Program-made: the position numbers and the translations under genes
Assembly (NCBI RefSeq): GCF_003853705.1
Contig: NZ_QTQI01000019.1
Location: 62,001-126,000, forward strand
Origin: Burkholderia sp. Bp8992
GTDB taxonomy: Bacteria; Pseudomonadota; Gammaproteobacteria; Burkholderiales; Burkholderiaceae
Direction: 5' to 3'
Length of the DNA stretch: 64,000 bases
In this document: positions 8,850 through 18,253 of the stretch, piece by piece
Position numbering within the stretch: the first letter of the stretch is position 1
How the letters are laid out: the number at the start of each line of letters is the position of its first letter
The notes under the pieces: model-generated
What the model saw: the letters and a program-made list of their open reading frames with translations, nothing else
Told to the model about the DNA's origin: nothing
The model's database searches: none

Positions 8850-9426
8850 TCCGAACTAGCCGACCTCTCGCGCCATGGCGCAGCTATCGTGCTGTGCATA
8901 TTGGAGCACGTGCCGGCGTCGCATACGCTGCCCTGCGTAACGGTCGACTTCGCGGCGGCCGGTGCGGCTGCGCGGCTTCGTCGATGCGCTCGCGGCGCGC
9001 GGCCATGCCGAACGTGCGGTCACGACGGTGTCGACGCACGATTCGATCGAGGGCGGCTACGACGCCACTATGGCACTGCTGCACGCGCATCCGAATCTCA
9101 CTGCACTGTTCGCGACCAACGACCTGATGGCGATCGGCGCGCTGCAGGCGGCGGCCGACCTGGGCCGGCGCGTGCCTGACGACCTCTCGGTCATCGGCAT
9201 GACGGATATCCAGCTCGCGCACCAGTTCCGTCCCGCGCTGACGACGGTCCGGTTCCCGACGCCGCTGATCGCCGCGCATGCGATTGCCATGGCGCTCGAG
9301 ATGATCGAGGGAGAACCGCCAAGCGAAAGCACGCGTGTGTGCGGCACACCGGAACTCGTGGTCAGGGAATCAACGGCCGTCGCACCGACGCGCCGCAAGG
9401 CGACATCGGCGCGACGCTCGAATTGA
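8850..9426 (+). pseudogene. LacI-family regulator remnant (no DNA-binding domain, internal deletion)
   Basis: Two out-of-frame pieces of a LacI/GalR effector-binding domain. In one frame up to about 8960: ELADLSRHGAAIVLC then VTVDFAAAGAAA. From about 8960 in another frame: RLRGFVDALAARGH, LTALFATNDLMAIGALQAA and PDDLSVIGMTDIQLA, followed by the family's usual C-terminal end. The roughly 45 residues that normally join these pieces, including the GHRRI segment, are missing, and no N-terminal helix-turn-helix is found upstream. It cannot work as a repressor. It lies just before two polygalacturonase genes, which a LacI-type sugar regulator often controls, so their regulation may have changed. 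Confidence 0.75.
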
Positions 9427-9967
9427 AGCTGTCGCGCCGGGCCCGTTCAGACTCTTCAGCCCATCGAGCGGTAGCCCGAGCAATCGGCGCTCACGTCGCG
9501 ACCACCGCTGCTACAACCTGCCAGCGATCGATCCGGGCAGCTATGCCCGAAGCGCAATGAACCGAGGCACGGAAATCACGGTCGGGTGACGCCTTTCCCG
9601 GATCGCCCGATTCGACTCGTGATCATGCTCTTTTGACAGGCGGCTTACGGCGTTCGCGCACCAGTACCGTTCCCTGTCGCGCACCTCGAGTCGTCTCTTT
9701 AATATACGACATCATATTTCTAAGGCGTAATTTTCACCTCTGCCCCTCGTGTTCAGCGCCAGTCTCGTTCTCTACAAGACAAGCCCGGAAATTCTTCAAG
9801 TTTCAACTATACGTCAGTTATACAAGAAGATTACGGAATCCTTTTCATAGGGTAGTCACGTACGCGAAATTCGCATGTTCCGCGTATCATCATGACGACA
9901 TATGACAATAGATGTCATACCACCATTGCCGTATCGACATCATCTAACAACCAGGATGGAGACAGCC
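9427..9967. other. Promoter region of the polygalacturonase genes
   Basis: About 540 bp with no supported gene. It is AT-rich from about 9690 to 9950 and holds the inverted repeat at 9901-9919, listed separately. The promoter of the first GH28 gene must lie here; no clear -35/-10 pair could be fixed by eye. Confidence 0.5.
9901..9919. promoter_or_regulatory. Inverted repeat (operator candidate) before the GH28 gene
   Basis: TATGAC and GTCATA are perfect 6-bp arms separated by 7 bases, ending 49 bp before the GH28 start. The size fits an operator for a dimeric regulator. The cognate regulator is unknown; the nearby LacI-type gene is broken. Confidence 0.45.
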
Positions 9968-11986
9968 GTGACCGCACCCGACTGCAACGGAAAACCCGAC
10001 GACCTCAAGCAGAACACGGCGCACCGGGTTACCAGACGACATTTCCTCGGGTACTACGGTGTCATGATGGGCAGCGCCCTGCTCGGTGCGTGCGGTGGCG
10101 GCATCGACACGCCAGCCCCGACCGACACCCGCTCGCCGGGCGGCACCACCACGCCGACCGATCCGATCTGGGGGCCCAACGGCTCGGCAACCAACATCAT
10201 CTCCTCGCTGAACGGAATCACGCAGTCGGCCTTCCGGGCCACGGATTTCCAGGTCGAGGCCTATGGCGCACAGCCCTGCTCCGTCATCGCCCAGACGAGC
10301 CCCTACACCGACGCGACCAAGTCGCCGCTGAGCCCCGGCGCGGGCGCGACCCAAGGTGCTGGCGCGTTCGATTCGCGTCCCGCCTTCCTGGCGGCGATCA
10401 GCGCATGCGCGGCGGCCGGCGGCGGCCGTGTCGTGGTACCAGCGGGAGCCTGGTATTGCGCCGGGCCGATCGTACTGCAGAGTAACGTCAACTTTCACCT
10501 TAGCGCGAACTGCACGATCTTCTTCAGCCCCAACCCGGCCGACTACGCCAAGGACGGCCCAATCAATTGCGGCGCGAACGGCAACCTCTTCTACAGTCGC
10601 TGGCAGGCCAACGACTGCCTGAATTTCGGTGCGCCCGTCTATGCGCGCAATGCCAGCAACATCGCGCTGACTGGCGAGGGCGCCACGTCGATCCTCAACG
10701 GCCAGGCAATGACACCGTTCGCCGGCTCCGGCAACACAGCCACCTGCTGGTGGACCTACAAGGGCACCACCGGCGCCTATGGCTGCGCGAGTTCCTCAAC
10801 CCCTTCGCAGGCCTACGCCAACCCGAATAACGTAGACCTGAAGACGGCGGTGCCGGGCATCTCCGCATCGCTATATGCGCTGCTGACCAATCCTGCGACG
10901 CCCTGGCAGCAGGATCAGAACTATCTGCCTGCGCTGTCGGAAGCCGGCGTGCCGGTCGCACAGCGGATCTTCGGACTGGGCCATTACCTGCGCCCCTGTA
11001 TGGTCGAATTCATCGGCTGCACCAATGTGCTGATGGAGAACTACCACACGCAAAACACGCCGTTCTGGCAGCACCATCCGACTGCTTGTACCAATGTGGT
11101 GATCCGCGGCGTGATGGCCGATAGTATCGGCCCGAACAACGATGGTTTCGATCCCGATGCCTGCAACAACGTGCTGTGCGACGGCATGGTCTTCAACACC
11201 GGAGACGATTGCATCGCCATCAAGTCGGGCAAGGATCTCGATACCGAATACGGCTCGGCGCGCAACCACGTGGTGCAGAACTGCACGATGAACAGCGGCC
11301 ACGGCGGCATCACGCTCGGCAGCGAGATGGGTGGCGGCGTCGAGAACATCTACGCACGCAACCTGACGATGCTGAACCAGTTCTGGGCGACCAACTCGCT
11401 GAATATCGCGATCCGCATCAAGACCAACATGAACCGGGGCGGTTTCGTCCGCAACTTCTACGTCAACGGCGTCACCCTTCCAAACGGCGTGAGCCTGACG
11501 GGCGGCGGATACGGCAGCAAGCTGCTGGCCGGCAGCCCGATCAACGGCACGGTGCCGCTCGGTGTAGCGACTGCGGCGGCAGGCAATCCTTCCGCGTCGC
11601 AGGGCGGGCTGATCACCTTCGACTGCGACTACCAGCCGGCCGGCGACGCGATCCGGACGCGCCCAGCTCAGGTGCAGAACGTCAACATCGCCAATGTAAC
11701 GGCCAGCAACGTCACGCTCGGCGGCAAGACCGGCTCGTGCTTCCAGGCGATCGTTGCGCAGGGCCCTGTCGTCTTCGACTACAACGGCCCCGCGCCCACC
11801 CCGACGATTCCCGCGATCACCGGCGTGACGATCTCGAACTGCAACTTCGGCTCGCCGACCGCCGCCGGGCCAGCCAGCGCCACCGTGCCCGGCCCGATCT
11901 ACGCCTGGAACGTCAACGGCATCACTCTGCAGAACGTCACGATCGCGGGCCAGCTCTACAACACCACCATCACCGACCTGCGCTGA
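9968..11986 (+). CDS. GH28 polygalacturonase, Tat-exported lipoprotein
   Basis: About 672 residues. GTG at 9968 is preferred because GGAG lies 6 bases upstream; an ATG at 9956 lacks spacing. The N-terminus has a twin-arginine signal (VTRRHFLGYYG), a hydrophobic stretch and a lipobox LLGAC, so the enzyme is probably folded, exported by Tat and lipid-anchored. The C-terminal half is a right-handed beta-helix with the GH28 catalytic signatures: NNDGFDPDA, TGDDCIAIKSGKD, SGHGGITLGSE and RIKTN. It should hydrolyse alpha-1,4-galacturonan (pectin). It is longer than common polygalacturonases, with insertions between residues ~150 and 350. A second GH28 gene follows on the same strand. Confidence 0.92.
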   Translation: MTAPDCNGKPDDLKQNTAHRVTRRHFLGYYGVMMGSALLGACGGGIDTPAPTDTRSPGGTTTPTDPIWGPNGSATNIISSLNGITQSAFRATDFQVEAYGAQPCSVIAQTSPYTDATKSPLSPGAGATQGAGAFDSRPAFLAAISACAAAGGGRVVVPAGAWYCAGPIVLQSNVNFHLSANCTIFFSPNPADYAKDGPINCGANGNLFYSRWQANDCLNFGAPVYARNASNIALTGEGATSILNGQAMTPFAGSGNTATCWWTYKGTTGAYGCASSSTPSQAYANPNNVDLKTAVPGISASLYALLTNPATPWQQDQNYLPALSEAGVPVAQRIFGLGHYLRPCMVEFIGCTNVLMENYHTQNTPFWQHHPTACTNVVIRGVMADSIGPNNDGFDPDACNNVLCDGMVFNTGDDCIAIKSGKDLDTEYGSARNHVVQNCTMNSGHGGITLGSEMGGGVENIYARNLTMLNQFWATNSLNIAIRIKTNMNRGGFVRNFYVNGVTLPNGVSLTGGGYGSKLLAGSPINGTVPLGVATAAAGNPSASQGGLITFDCDYQPAGDAIRTRPAQVQNVNIANVTASNVTLGGKTGSCFQAIVAQGPVVFDYNGPAPTPTIPAITGVTISNCNFGSPTAAGPASATVPGPIYAWNVNGITLQNVTIAGQLYNTTITDLR

Positions 11987-12154
11987 TCCGCACGGATTCC
12001 CGCACGTCGGCAGTCCCGAGCAGCACCCGGGGTCCGTGCCGGACCCTGATCGATGTCGGCCGCCGACCGGCAGCAGTTCACTGTCCGCTTGCTGCCGCAC
12101 TCCGTCCGAACTAGGTTTCCCCCCCTCCTCCATTCGAAGACAAGGAAAAACCTG

Positions 12155-13531
12155 ATGAAAGGGAAAATCAGCATCCGCGCGGCACTCATCCTGTCCACCT
12201 TATCAGCGCTCGCCGTGCCAGCAGCTGCCCAGGCCGAGACCTGCACGCCGCCATGGAGTAGCGTGCCGAGCACGAATACAACCAACCTGCAGAACGCCAT
12301 CAAGCAGTGTTCCGGTAGCGGCACCAGCAGCAGCCCAGGCTTGGTCGACCTGACCAGCAACAACGGCATATCGACGGCAGTTATCACAAGCGTGAACCTT
12401 TCCAGCAACATCGTACTGAAGCTCGAGAAGGGCTTCACGCTGAAAGGTTCGCCGTCGCAACCCTCGAGCAGTGCGATGTTGGCAGGCAGCAATCTCAGCA
12501 ACGTCACGATCACCGGCACCGGTGCGATCGATGGCGACGGACAGGACTATTGGCCGGCAGCAGTCGGTCAAAACAACACACCCCGGCCGAAGCTGATTGC
12601 CATCACCGGCTCGAATCTGCAGATCGGCTCGAACTTCACCGATGCCGGGAAATCGCAGTCGATCATCAGCCTTCCGAGTTCGACCAACGCCACCGACAAC
12701 GCGCTGATCATTCGAAATTCGCCGAAAGAGCAACTGGTGATCGAATCGGGCTCGAAGAACGTCACGATCGACGGCGTGTGGATCTACGCGAACCCGAAAC
12801 GCAATTCCAGCGGCAACGATCTCGCACCGAACACCGACGCGATCGACATCATCGGCACCCAGACCGCCACGATCAAGAACTGCTTGCTCGATACCGGCGA
12901 TGACGATATCGCCATTAAATCCAACGCGGGCGGTGCGGCCACCTCGAACGTCAACATCAATCACTGCGTGGTCGGCGGCGGCCACGGCATCTCGATCGGC
13001 GGACAGGAAGCGGCAGGCACCACGCTCGCAAGCCCCGGTGTATCGCAGGTGACGGTCGACACCGTTCAATTCAGCGGCACCGACTATGGCTACCGGATCA
13101 AGACCGACCAGACTGCCAAGGATAGTGGCGCGACCACGGGCGTGACCTACCGGAACACTTGCATGCGCAACGTCCAGCAGCCGTTCCTGTTCACCTATAC
13201 CTATGCGTCCGGTACCGGCGGCGCCCTGCCGATCATCGCGAATGTGAGCATCGACAACGTGATCGCTACCGCCACCAAGACCCAGGGCGCCATTGTCGGG
13301 CTCTCGAACAACCTGATGGGTGTGCCGAAATCGGGTGACACCGGGATCCGCATCACCAATAGCCAGATCAGTGGCGGCGGGGCCTTCTCGGTTACGGATG
13401 GCGAACTTCAGGTAGGCAACCATAGCAGCGTGACGACCTCGACCAGTTCGAACGGCACGGTGGTACCAATTACGGACAACGGTCCGACCTTGTCTTGCCC
13501 AAGCAGCATCACCATTCCGACGCAGATCTAA
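12155..13531 (+). CDS. GH28 polygalacturonase, secreted
   Basis: A 458-residue enzyme. The start at 12155 has AAGGAAAA upstream and opens a Sec signal peptide (basic MKGK, hydrophobic core, cleavage near AAAQA-ET). GH28 motifs are complete: NTDAID, DTGDDDIAIKS, GGGHGISIG and GYRIKTD, forming the Asp triad, His and Arg-Lys site of pectin depolymerases. It is a more usual length for a bacterial polygalacturonase than its upstream neighbour. The 168-bp gap allows a shared transcript. Having one lipid-anchored and one soluble exported enzyme suggests staged pectin breakdown and a plant-associated life. Confidence 0.93.
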   Translation: MKGKISIRAALILSTLSALAVPAAAQAETCTPPWSSVPSTNTTNLQNAIKQCSGSGTSSSPGLVDLTSNNGISTAVITSVNLSSNIVLKLEKGFTLKGSPSQPSSSAMLAGSNLSNVTITGTGAIDGDGQDYWPAAVGQNNTPRPKLIAITGSNLQIGSNFTDAGKSQSIISLPSSTNATDNALIIRNSPKEQLVIESGSKNVTIDGVWIYANPKRNSSGNDLAPNTDAIDIIGTQTATIKNCLLDTGDDDIAIKSNAGGAATSNVNINHCVVGGGHGISIGGQEAAGTTLASPGVSQVTVDTVQFSGTDYGYRIKTDQTAKDSGATTGVTYRNTCMRNVQQPFLFTYTYASGTGGALPIIANVSIDNVIATATKTQGAIVGLSNNLMGVPKSGDTGIRITNSQISGGGAFSVTDGELQVGNHSSVTTSTSSNGTVVPITDNGPTLSCPSSITIPTQI

Positions 13532-13634
13532 GAACCCTAACAAAATGAACTGCGAGGGGCTGCTACCCCGTCGCTTACTCCGTGAACCTCTTCGTTGTTT
13601 CTCCGATGAGGAGGCCACGGCCAAACCTATACTC

Positions 13635-13840
13635 AATGTCGAACTGTGGCTACTCATCCAACCACTATTGCCACTACCGAAGCCGCGCCGGACGCGATAC
13701 CCCGTCAGCAAGCCGCTCGACGATCGCGCCTTGCTGACGGACCTCCTATTCGTGTTGCAGTCCGCTGCTCCCAGGGAAATGCTTCCTCAGGAAATGAGCC
13801 GTGGCTCGGGCATGAGTTGATAGCGCAGGCTGCGCGATCC
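13635..13840 (+). pseudogene. IS5-type transposase remnant
   Basis: The translation LWLLIQPLLPLPKPRR..RYP, then KPLDDRALLTDLLFVLQ and MLPQEMSRGSGMS, corresponds to the N-terminus of IS5-family transposases (LWxxIxPLLPxxxPRR, LxGILFVLxxGxPWxxLPxE). Two in-frame stops follow, then RRLRD still matches the family. The rest of the transposase, including its DDE core, is absent. A dead relic. Confidence 0.7.
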
Positions 13841-14065
13841 GAAACGTGTCGATCGGCGAGACCACGAAGATGGCGTGACAGCACTACCTTGCGTCTTCAG
13901 TGCGATCAAAATCGTCACCTACATGCGTGGTTGCCGAGTCAGCTCAACGGACGTGCGGTATTCAGATTCTCCGATTGCGCGCCTCTCCCGACGCTGTGCC
14001 GGACGACCGAAGTTGTCCGGCTCCGTAGCCGCATCCACCGCTTCCTTTACTTCACCTAGAGCCCC
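13841..14065. other. Non-coding gap after the IS5 relic
   Basis: About 225 bp with no recognisable coding sequence; probably further decayed IS DNA and the promoter of the lactonase-like gene. Confidence 0.4.
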
Positions 14066-15157
14066 ATGAACACGAAAACACTCATGCGTGCCGTTGCGGC
14101 GGCTGCGTTCGCGCTGGCCTCCTCGCTCGCGCACGCCGCGACGTATGCGTACGTATCGAACAGCGACAGCCGCGACATCTCGGTGTTCGGCGTCGACACG
14201 TCGACCGGCGCGCTGCGCGCGATCGAAACCGTGCCGGTCGACGGCACCGTGATGCCGATGGCGTTGTCGCCCGATCATCACCGGCTGTACGCGGCGCTGC
14301 GCTCGACGCCCTATCGCGTCGTCAGCTTCGCGATCAATCCGCTCGACGGGCGGTTGATCGAACTCGGCCGCTCGCCGCTCGCGGACAGCATGGCGTATGT
14401 GTCGACCGATGCGTCGGGCCGCTACCTGTTCTCCGCGTCGTACGGCGGCAACCTGCTCGCGGTCAACCGGATCGGCGAGAACGGTGTCGCCGGCGACGTG
14501 CAGCAGACGATCAGGACCGGCCCGATGGCGCATGCGATCCGCCAGTCGCCGGACGGTCGCTACGCGTTCGCGTCCGTGCTCGGCGCCGATGCGTGGCTGC
14601 GCTTGCCGTTCGATGCGTCGAACGGCAAGCTGACCGATGCTGCCGAACCCGCGTACCGGCTGCCGGCGAAGTCGGGCCCGCGCCATTTCGTGTTTTCGTC
14701 GAACGGGCGCTTCGCATACCTGATCGACGAGCTCGATGGCAAGCTGCACGTGATTGCGCTGTCGCAAGGCGGCGCCGATGCGCGGCCGGTCCAGACCGTA
14801 TCGATCCTGCCGCCGGATTTTCATGGCGACAAGCCGTGGGGCGCCGATCTGCATCTGACGCCGGACGGGACATTCCTCTACGCGTCGGAACGCACGTCGA
14901 GCACGCTCGCGGCGTACCGTGTCGATTCGGCGTCGGGCAAGCTCGCGCGGATCGGCACGTTCGCGACCGAGCAGCAGCCGCGCGGCTTCGCGATCGATCC
15001 ATCGGGCGCGTATCTGCTCGCGGCCGGGCAACTGTCGCCGACGCTCGCGGTGTACCGGATCGACCGGCACACGGGCCACCTCGACGCGATCGGCAAGTAT
15101 CCAGTCGGCAAGGGCGCGAACTGGGTCGAGATCGTCACGTACGACGGGACGAACTGA
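14066..15157 (+). CDS. Periplasmic lactonase-type beta-propeller protein
   Basis: A 363-residue protein with a Sec signal peptide (to about residue 24, SLAHA-AT) followed by seven-bladed beta-propeller repeats of the lactonase / 6-phosphogluconolactonase (Pgl, PF10282) family: recurring patterns such as YAYVSNSDSRDISVFGVD, LSPDHHRLYAALR and LTPDGTFLYASER, each with D/S-G-R/T-x-L/A-Y. Cytoplasmic Pgl lacks a signal, so this exported version may hydrolyse a sugar lactone in the periplasm. It could process products of sugar-acid oxidation, but no pathway neighbour proves this. A strong terminator follows, so it is probably monocistronic. Confidence 0.85.
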   Translation: MNTKTLMRAVAAAAFALASSLAHAATYAYVSNSDSRDISVFGVDTSTGALRAIETVPVDGTVMPMALSPDHHRLYAALRSTPYRVVSFAINPLDGRLIELGRSPLADSMAYVSTDASGRYLFSASYGGNLLAVNRIGENGVAGDVQQTIRTGPMAHAIRQSPDGRYAFASVLGADAWLRLPFDASNGKLTDAAEPAYRLPAKSGPRHFVFSSNGRFAYLIDELDGKLHVIALSQGGADARPVQTVSILPPDFHGDKPWGADLHLTPDGTFLYASERTSSTLAAYRVDSASGKLARIGTFATEQQPRGFAIDPSGAYLLAAGQLSPTLAVYRIDRHTGHLDAIGKYPVGKGANWVEIVTYDGTN

Positions 15158-15173
15158 TCCGCTTGCGACGGAG

Positions 15174-15203
15174 CGGGCGGCATGGCACGCGTGCCGCCCG
15201 TTT
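15174..15203 (+). terminator. Intrinsic terminator after the lactonase-like gene
   Basis: Perfect 9-bp stem CGGGCGGCA / TGCCGCCCG with a 9-base loop, followed by TTT, 17 bp after the stop codon. Confidence 0.8.
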
Positions 15204-15260
15204 CGCGAGGTTTGCCTACATGCGATGCCGGGTCGCGCATCGAAACCGCACTCGATCGAC

Positions 15261-15287
15261 TCAAGTTGAAAAATCCGCTGTCGTTAA
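15261..15287 (+). promoter_or_regulatory. Sigma-28 (flagellar/chemotaxis) promoter
   Basis: TCAAGTTG, 11 bases, GTCGTTAA. This agrees in 6 of 8 positions with each half of the sigma-28 consensus TAAAGTTT-N11-GCCGATAA, with exact spacing. It lies 33 bp before the chemoreceptor start, where such a promoter is expected. Confidence 0.55.
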
Positions 15288-15320
15288 CCGACAAGGGATA
15301 ACTTCGAGAGTCGATTCACC

Positions 15321-16880
15321 ATGCGCGATCTGAAGGTAAAAAACAGTTTGCTCGCCGTGCTGGCCGCGTTCGCTGCGATGATCATCGTCGGCGGCATCGT
15401 CGGCGTCGTTGCGCTCGGCAGCGCGAACACGAACGCGAAACGTCTGCACGCCATCGCGACGCAGACCTCGCTCGTCAACGATGCGTACAAGGACAGCACC
15501 CGCACCCGCTCGGCGCTCGTGCGTGCGTATTCGGCACTGAAGGAACACAACGACCCGGCGCAGCGCGATTCGGCATTGCAAAGCGCGCAGCGCACGTTCG
15601 ACCTGTCCGCCAAGGAAACGCAGGCGTTCAAGGACGCCGCGCCGATCGGCAGCCTCGGTGCCGACCTGAAGCAGGCGCTGGTCGAATCGTCGACGCATCT
15701 CGCGAACGTGCTCGCCCGCGCGACCGACGCGCTGCGCAACGGCGATACCACCGCGTATGCCGAGATCAACGACAAGGAAATCACGCTCGCCGGCCAGGTG
15801 TATTCGGCGAACGTCGAGAAATTCCAGCGCACGGCCAACCAGCTGGCGGAAGACACGATCGACGACGACAACGCCGCATACGCCCGCATCATCGCGATGG
15901 TCGGCCTCGGCGTCGCGCTGGCGCTTGCACTGATCGCCGCGACGCACTTCGCGCTGCGCGCGATCGTGTCCCGGCCGCTCGCGAACGCGGCCGCGCTGCT
16001 CGACCGGATTGCATCGAACGATTTGACCGTGACGGTGCCCGATGCCGGCCGCAACGAAATCGGCCAGCTGTTCGCGGCGATGAAGCGGATGCAGGCCGGG
16101 CTCGCCGCGACCGTCACCGGCATGCGCGACAGCAGCGACGCGATCCATACGGCCGCGCGCGAGATCGCCGCGGGCAATCTCGACCTGTCGAGCCGCACCG
16201 AGCAGCAGTCCGCGTCGCTCGAGGAAACGGCCGCGAGCATGGAGCAGCTGACGTCGACGGTGCGCCAGAACGCGGACAACGCGCAGCAGGCGAGCACGCT
16301 CGCGGCGAGCGCGGCGGACCTCGCGCAGCACGGCGGCGAACTGGTCGGCCGCGCCGTCGACATGATGGGCGTGATCAACACGAGTTCGCAGAAGATCGCG
16401 GAGATCACCGGGATGATCGACGGCATCGCGTTCCAGACCAATATCCTCGCGCTCAACGCGGCGGTCGAGTCGGCGCGTGCGGGCGAGCACGGGCGCGGCT
16501 TCGCGGTCGTCGCGGGCGAGGTGCGCACGCTGGCCCAGCGCAGCGCGAGCGCCGCGCGCGAGATTCGGCAACTGATCGGCGCGTCGATCGACGATGTACG
16601 CGACGGCAATGCGCTCGTGACGCAGGCCGGACAAGCAATGAACGAGATCGTGGCGTCGGTGCGGCGCGTGGCGACGATCATGAGCGAGATCACGACGGCC
16701 ACCGTCGAGCAGAGTGCAGGCATTGACCAGGTCGGCCAGGCGGTCACGCAGATGGACCAGATGACGCAGCAGAACGCGGCGCTCGTCGAACAGGCGAGTG
16801 CCGCCGCGACCGCGCTCGAGCAGCAGGCCGGTTCCATGCAGGCCGCGATGGCGGTTTTCCGGATTGCGCGGGAGGGGTGA
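15321..16880 (+). CDS. Methyl-accepting chemotaxis protein
   Basis: A 519-residue chemoreceptor. TM1 lies at residues ~8-33, a periplasmic four-helix ligand domain of the Tar type at ~34-190, TM2 at ~192-214, a HAMP linker at ~215-268 and a cytoplasmic signalling domain to the end. The hairpin tip that contacts CheA and CheW reads DGIAFQTNILALNAAVESAR followed by GRGFAVVAGEVRTLAQRS, nearly the family consensus. Glu/Gln methylation helices flank it (SRTEQQSASLEETAASMEQL). No C-terminal CheR pentapeptide is seen. The ligand is unknown. Confidence 0.95.
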   Translation: MRDLKVKNSLLAVLAAFAAMIIVGGIVGVVALGSANTNAKRLHAIATQTSLVNDAYKDSTRTRSALVRAYSALKEHNDPAQRDSALQSAQRTFDLSAKETQAFKDAAPIGSLGADLKQALVESSTHLANVLARATDALRNGDTTAYAEINDKEITLAGQVYSANVEKFQRTANQLAEDTIDDDNAAYARIIAMVGLGVALALALIAATHFALRAIVSRPLANAAALLDRIASNDLTVTVPDAGRNEIGQLFAAMKRMQAGLAATVTGMRDSSDAIHTAAREIAAGNLDLSSRTEQQSASLEETAASMEQLTSTVRQNADNAQQASTLAASAADLAQHGGELVGRAVDMMGVINTSSQKIAEITGMIDGIAFQTNILALNAAVESARAGEHGRGFAVVAGEVRTLAQRSASAAREIRQLIGASIDDVRDGNALVTQAGQAMNEIVASVRRVATIMSEITTATVEQSAGIDQVGQAVTQMDQMTQQNAALVEQASAAATALEQQAGSMQAAMAVFRIAREG

Positions 16881-17130
16881 ACGGGATGACACACCGTGCA
16901 TATCAACGAAATCGGCAGGTATTCGTCCCGCGAAGCAAAGTCTAGCCTTCCTAGGCCAATGAAAACCCCTTGATGAGGCCTGATTCGAATTAACCGATAT
17001 GAGCCTTTACTATCAAGCCGATGAGCTTTTGTCGCTGAGTAATGGCCCCCATAGTTGCCCCAACACTCGATCCTGCGGCTGTTGAAGCTCCGTTCGTGTT
17101 CTTGGGAGCGCCCGACATTCGGCCGTCAAA
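16881..17130. other. Non-coding gap after the chemoreceptor
   Basis: About 250 bp between the chemoreceptor and the decayed receptor gene. No gene, clear terminator or repeat was seen. Confidence 0.4.
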
Positions 17131-18171
17131 CTATCCCTGGAGGCCTTCCGCCGAGCGAGCTGCCACCTTTTGAGCCTCGCTCATGTGGGGGACGACGTTA
17201 CCATCAGGTCGTTCGAAATTGATACGGCTAACGTCGTTCTTCACGCCGAACGTCTTTTCGTATCGCGCCACGAATTCCAGGCCATCCTTCAGCGTCGCCA
17301 GCGGCGCGCCGCCCTCCGCACAGAAGCCGCGACTGTCCAGCGCGCCCGCGGCGAGCTTCGGCATGTCGACCGAGCAGATGCCGTCGCCGCCGAGGACGGG
17401 CACGCTCAGGCCCAGTTGCTTCGACTGCCGGCCGATCGACGCCGCCTGCGAATAGTAGCCACCGTAGAAGATCGCATCGGGACCCGTCGCCTTGATGTGC
17501 GTGAGGATCGCGTTGAAATCGGTCACCTTGTCGTTCGAATACTCACGCGCCACGACGTTCGTGCCGTTCTTCTTGGCCGTTTCCACGAATACGTCGGCCA
17601 CTCCCGAACCGTACACGGTGCGATCGTCGATTACCGCTACCCTCTTCGCATGCAGCAGATTTGCGGCAAAGTCCGCGATGCGTGCGCCGATCACGTTGTC
17701 GTTAGCCGCAAGACGGACGATGTATGGGAAGTTCTGCTGCGTGATCGCCGGGTTGGACGCCGCTCCCGTGATCATCGGAACATTCGCGCTGTGATAGATG
17801 CGCGATGCCGGGATCGTCACGCCCGAGTTGTAGTGGCCGAGCACCGCCTTGACGCCGCTGTCGACAAGCTTCTGCGCGACCGACACACCCGTCTTCGGAT
17901 CGGCCGCGTCATCTTCGGAGACCACCTGGAACGTCACCGGCTGACCGTTCACGACGATTGGGTTCTTGTTCAGGTGCTCGACCGCGAGCCGGACGCCGCG
18001 CTCGTCGTCCTTGCCGAAGCTGCGACTTTGGTGAGTGAGCCTGGATGTCATCACGTCGATGTGCTCCAGCGATTGACGACCAGCTTGCGCTGTGTTCGCC
18101 CATCGTCCGCCAATGCGATTGAATCTGCACTTCGCCTGAGCGTAAGACTGCGTGAGTAGCGCACATGTCAC
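17131..18171 (-). pseudogene. Branched-chain amino-acid-type ABC receptor, decayed at both ends
   Basis: The core (about residues 41-305) is a typical LivK/Peripla_BP_6 receptor: SFGKDDERGVRLAVEHLN, DDAADPKTGVSVAQKLVDS, TIPASRIYHSANVP and VIDDRTVYGSGVADVF. The first ~40 residues are not a signal peptide and contain no hydrophobic core, so the protein could not be exported. After GVKNDV the usual 60-70-residue C-terminal lobe closure (where relatives have APFxYDAV) is replaced by unrelated sequence. No permease or ATPase genes adjoin it. It is best read as a gene remnant, although an uninterrupted frame remains. Confidence 0.6.
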
Positions 18172-18253
18172 GGGCCGGTTGCCGATGCCAATTCACCCCG
18201 AACGTTGGCTCGGTCCGAATCGATCGAGCCGGCGTATGATTCACCGCCGCGAC

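Noticed and set aside
10871-13711. 420- and 502-codon minus-strand frames across the GH28 genes
   Set aside because: No ribosome site or motif; the GH28 catalytic motifs lie on the plus strand in the same DNA.
13919-15079. 386-codon minus-strand frame across the lactonase-like gene
   Set aside because: Arg-rich repeat-like shadow; the propeller repeats and signal peptide are on the plus strand.
15261-16906. Two >540-codon frames opposite the chemoreceptor
   Set aside because: Shadows of the chemoreceptor, which has its full signalling tip and a promoter on the plus strand.
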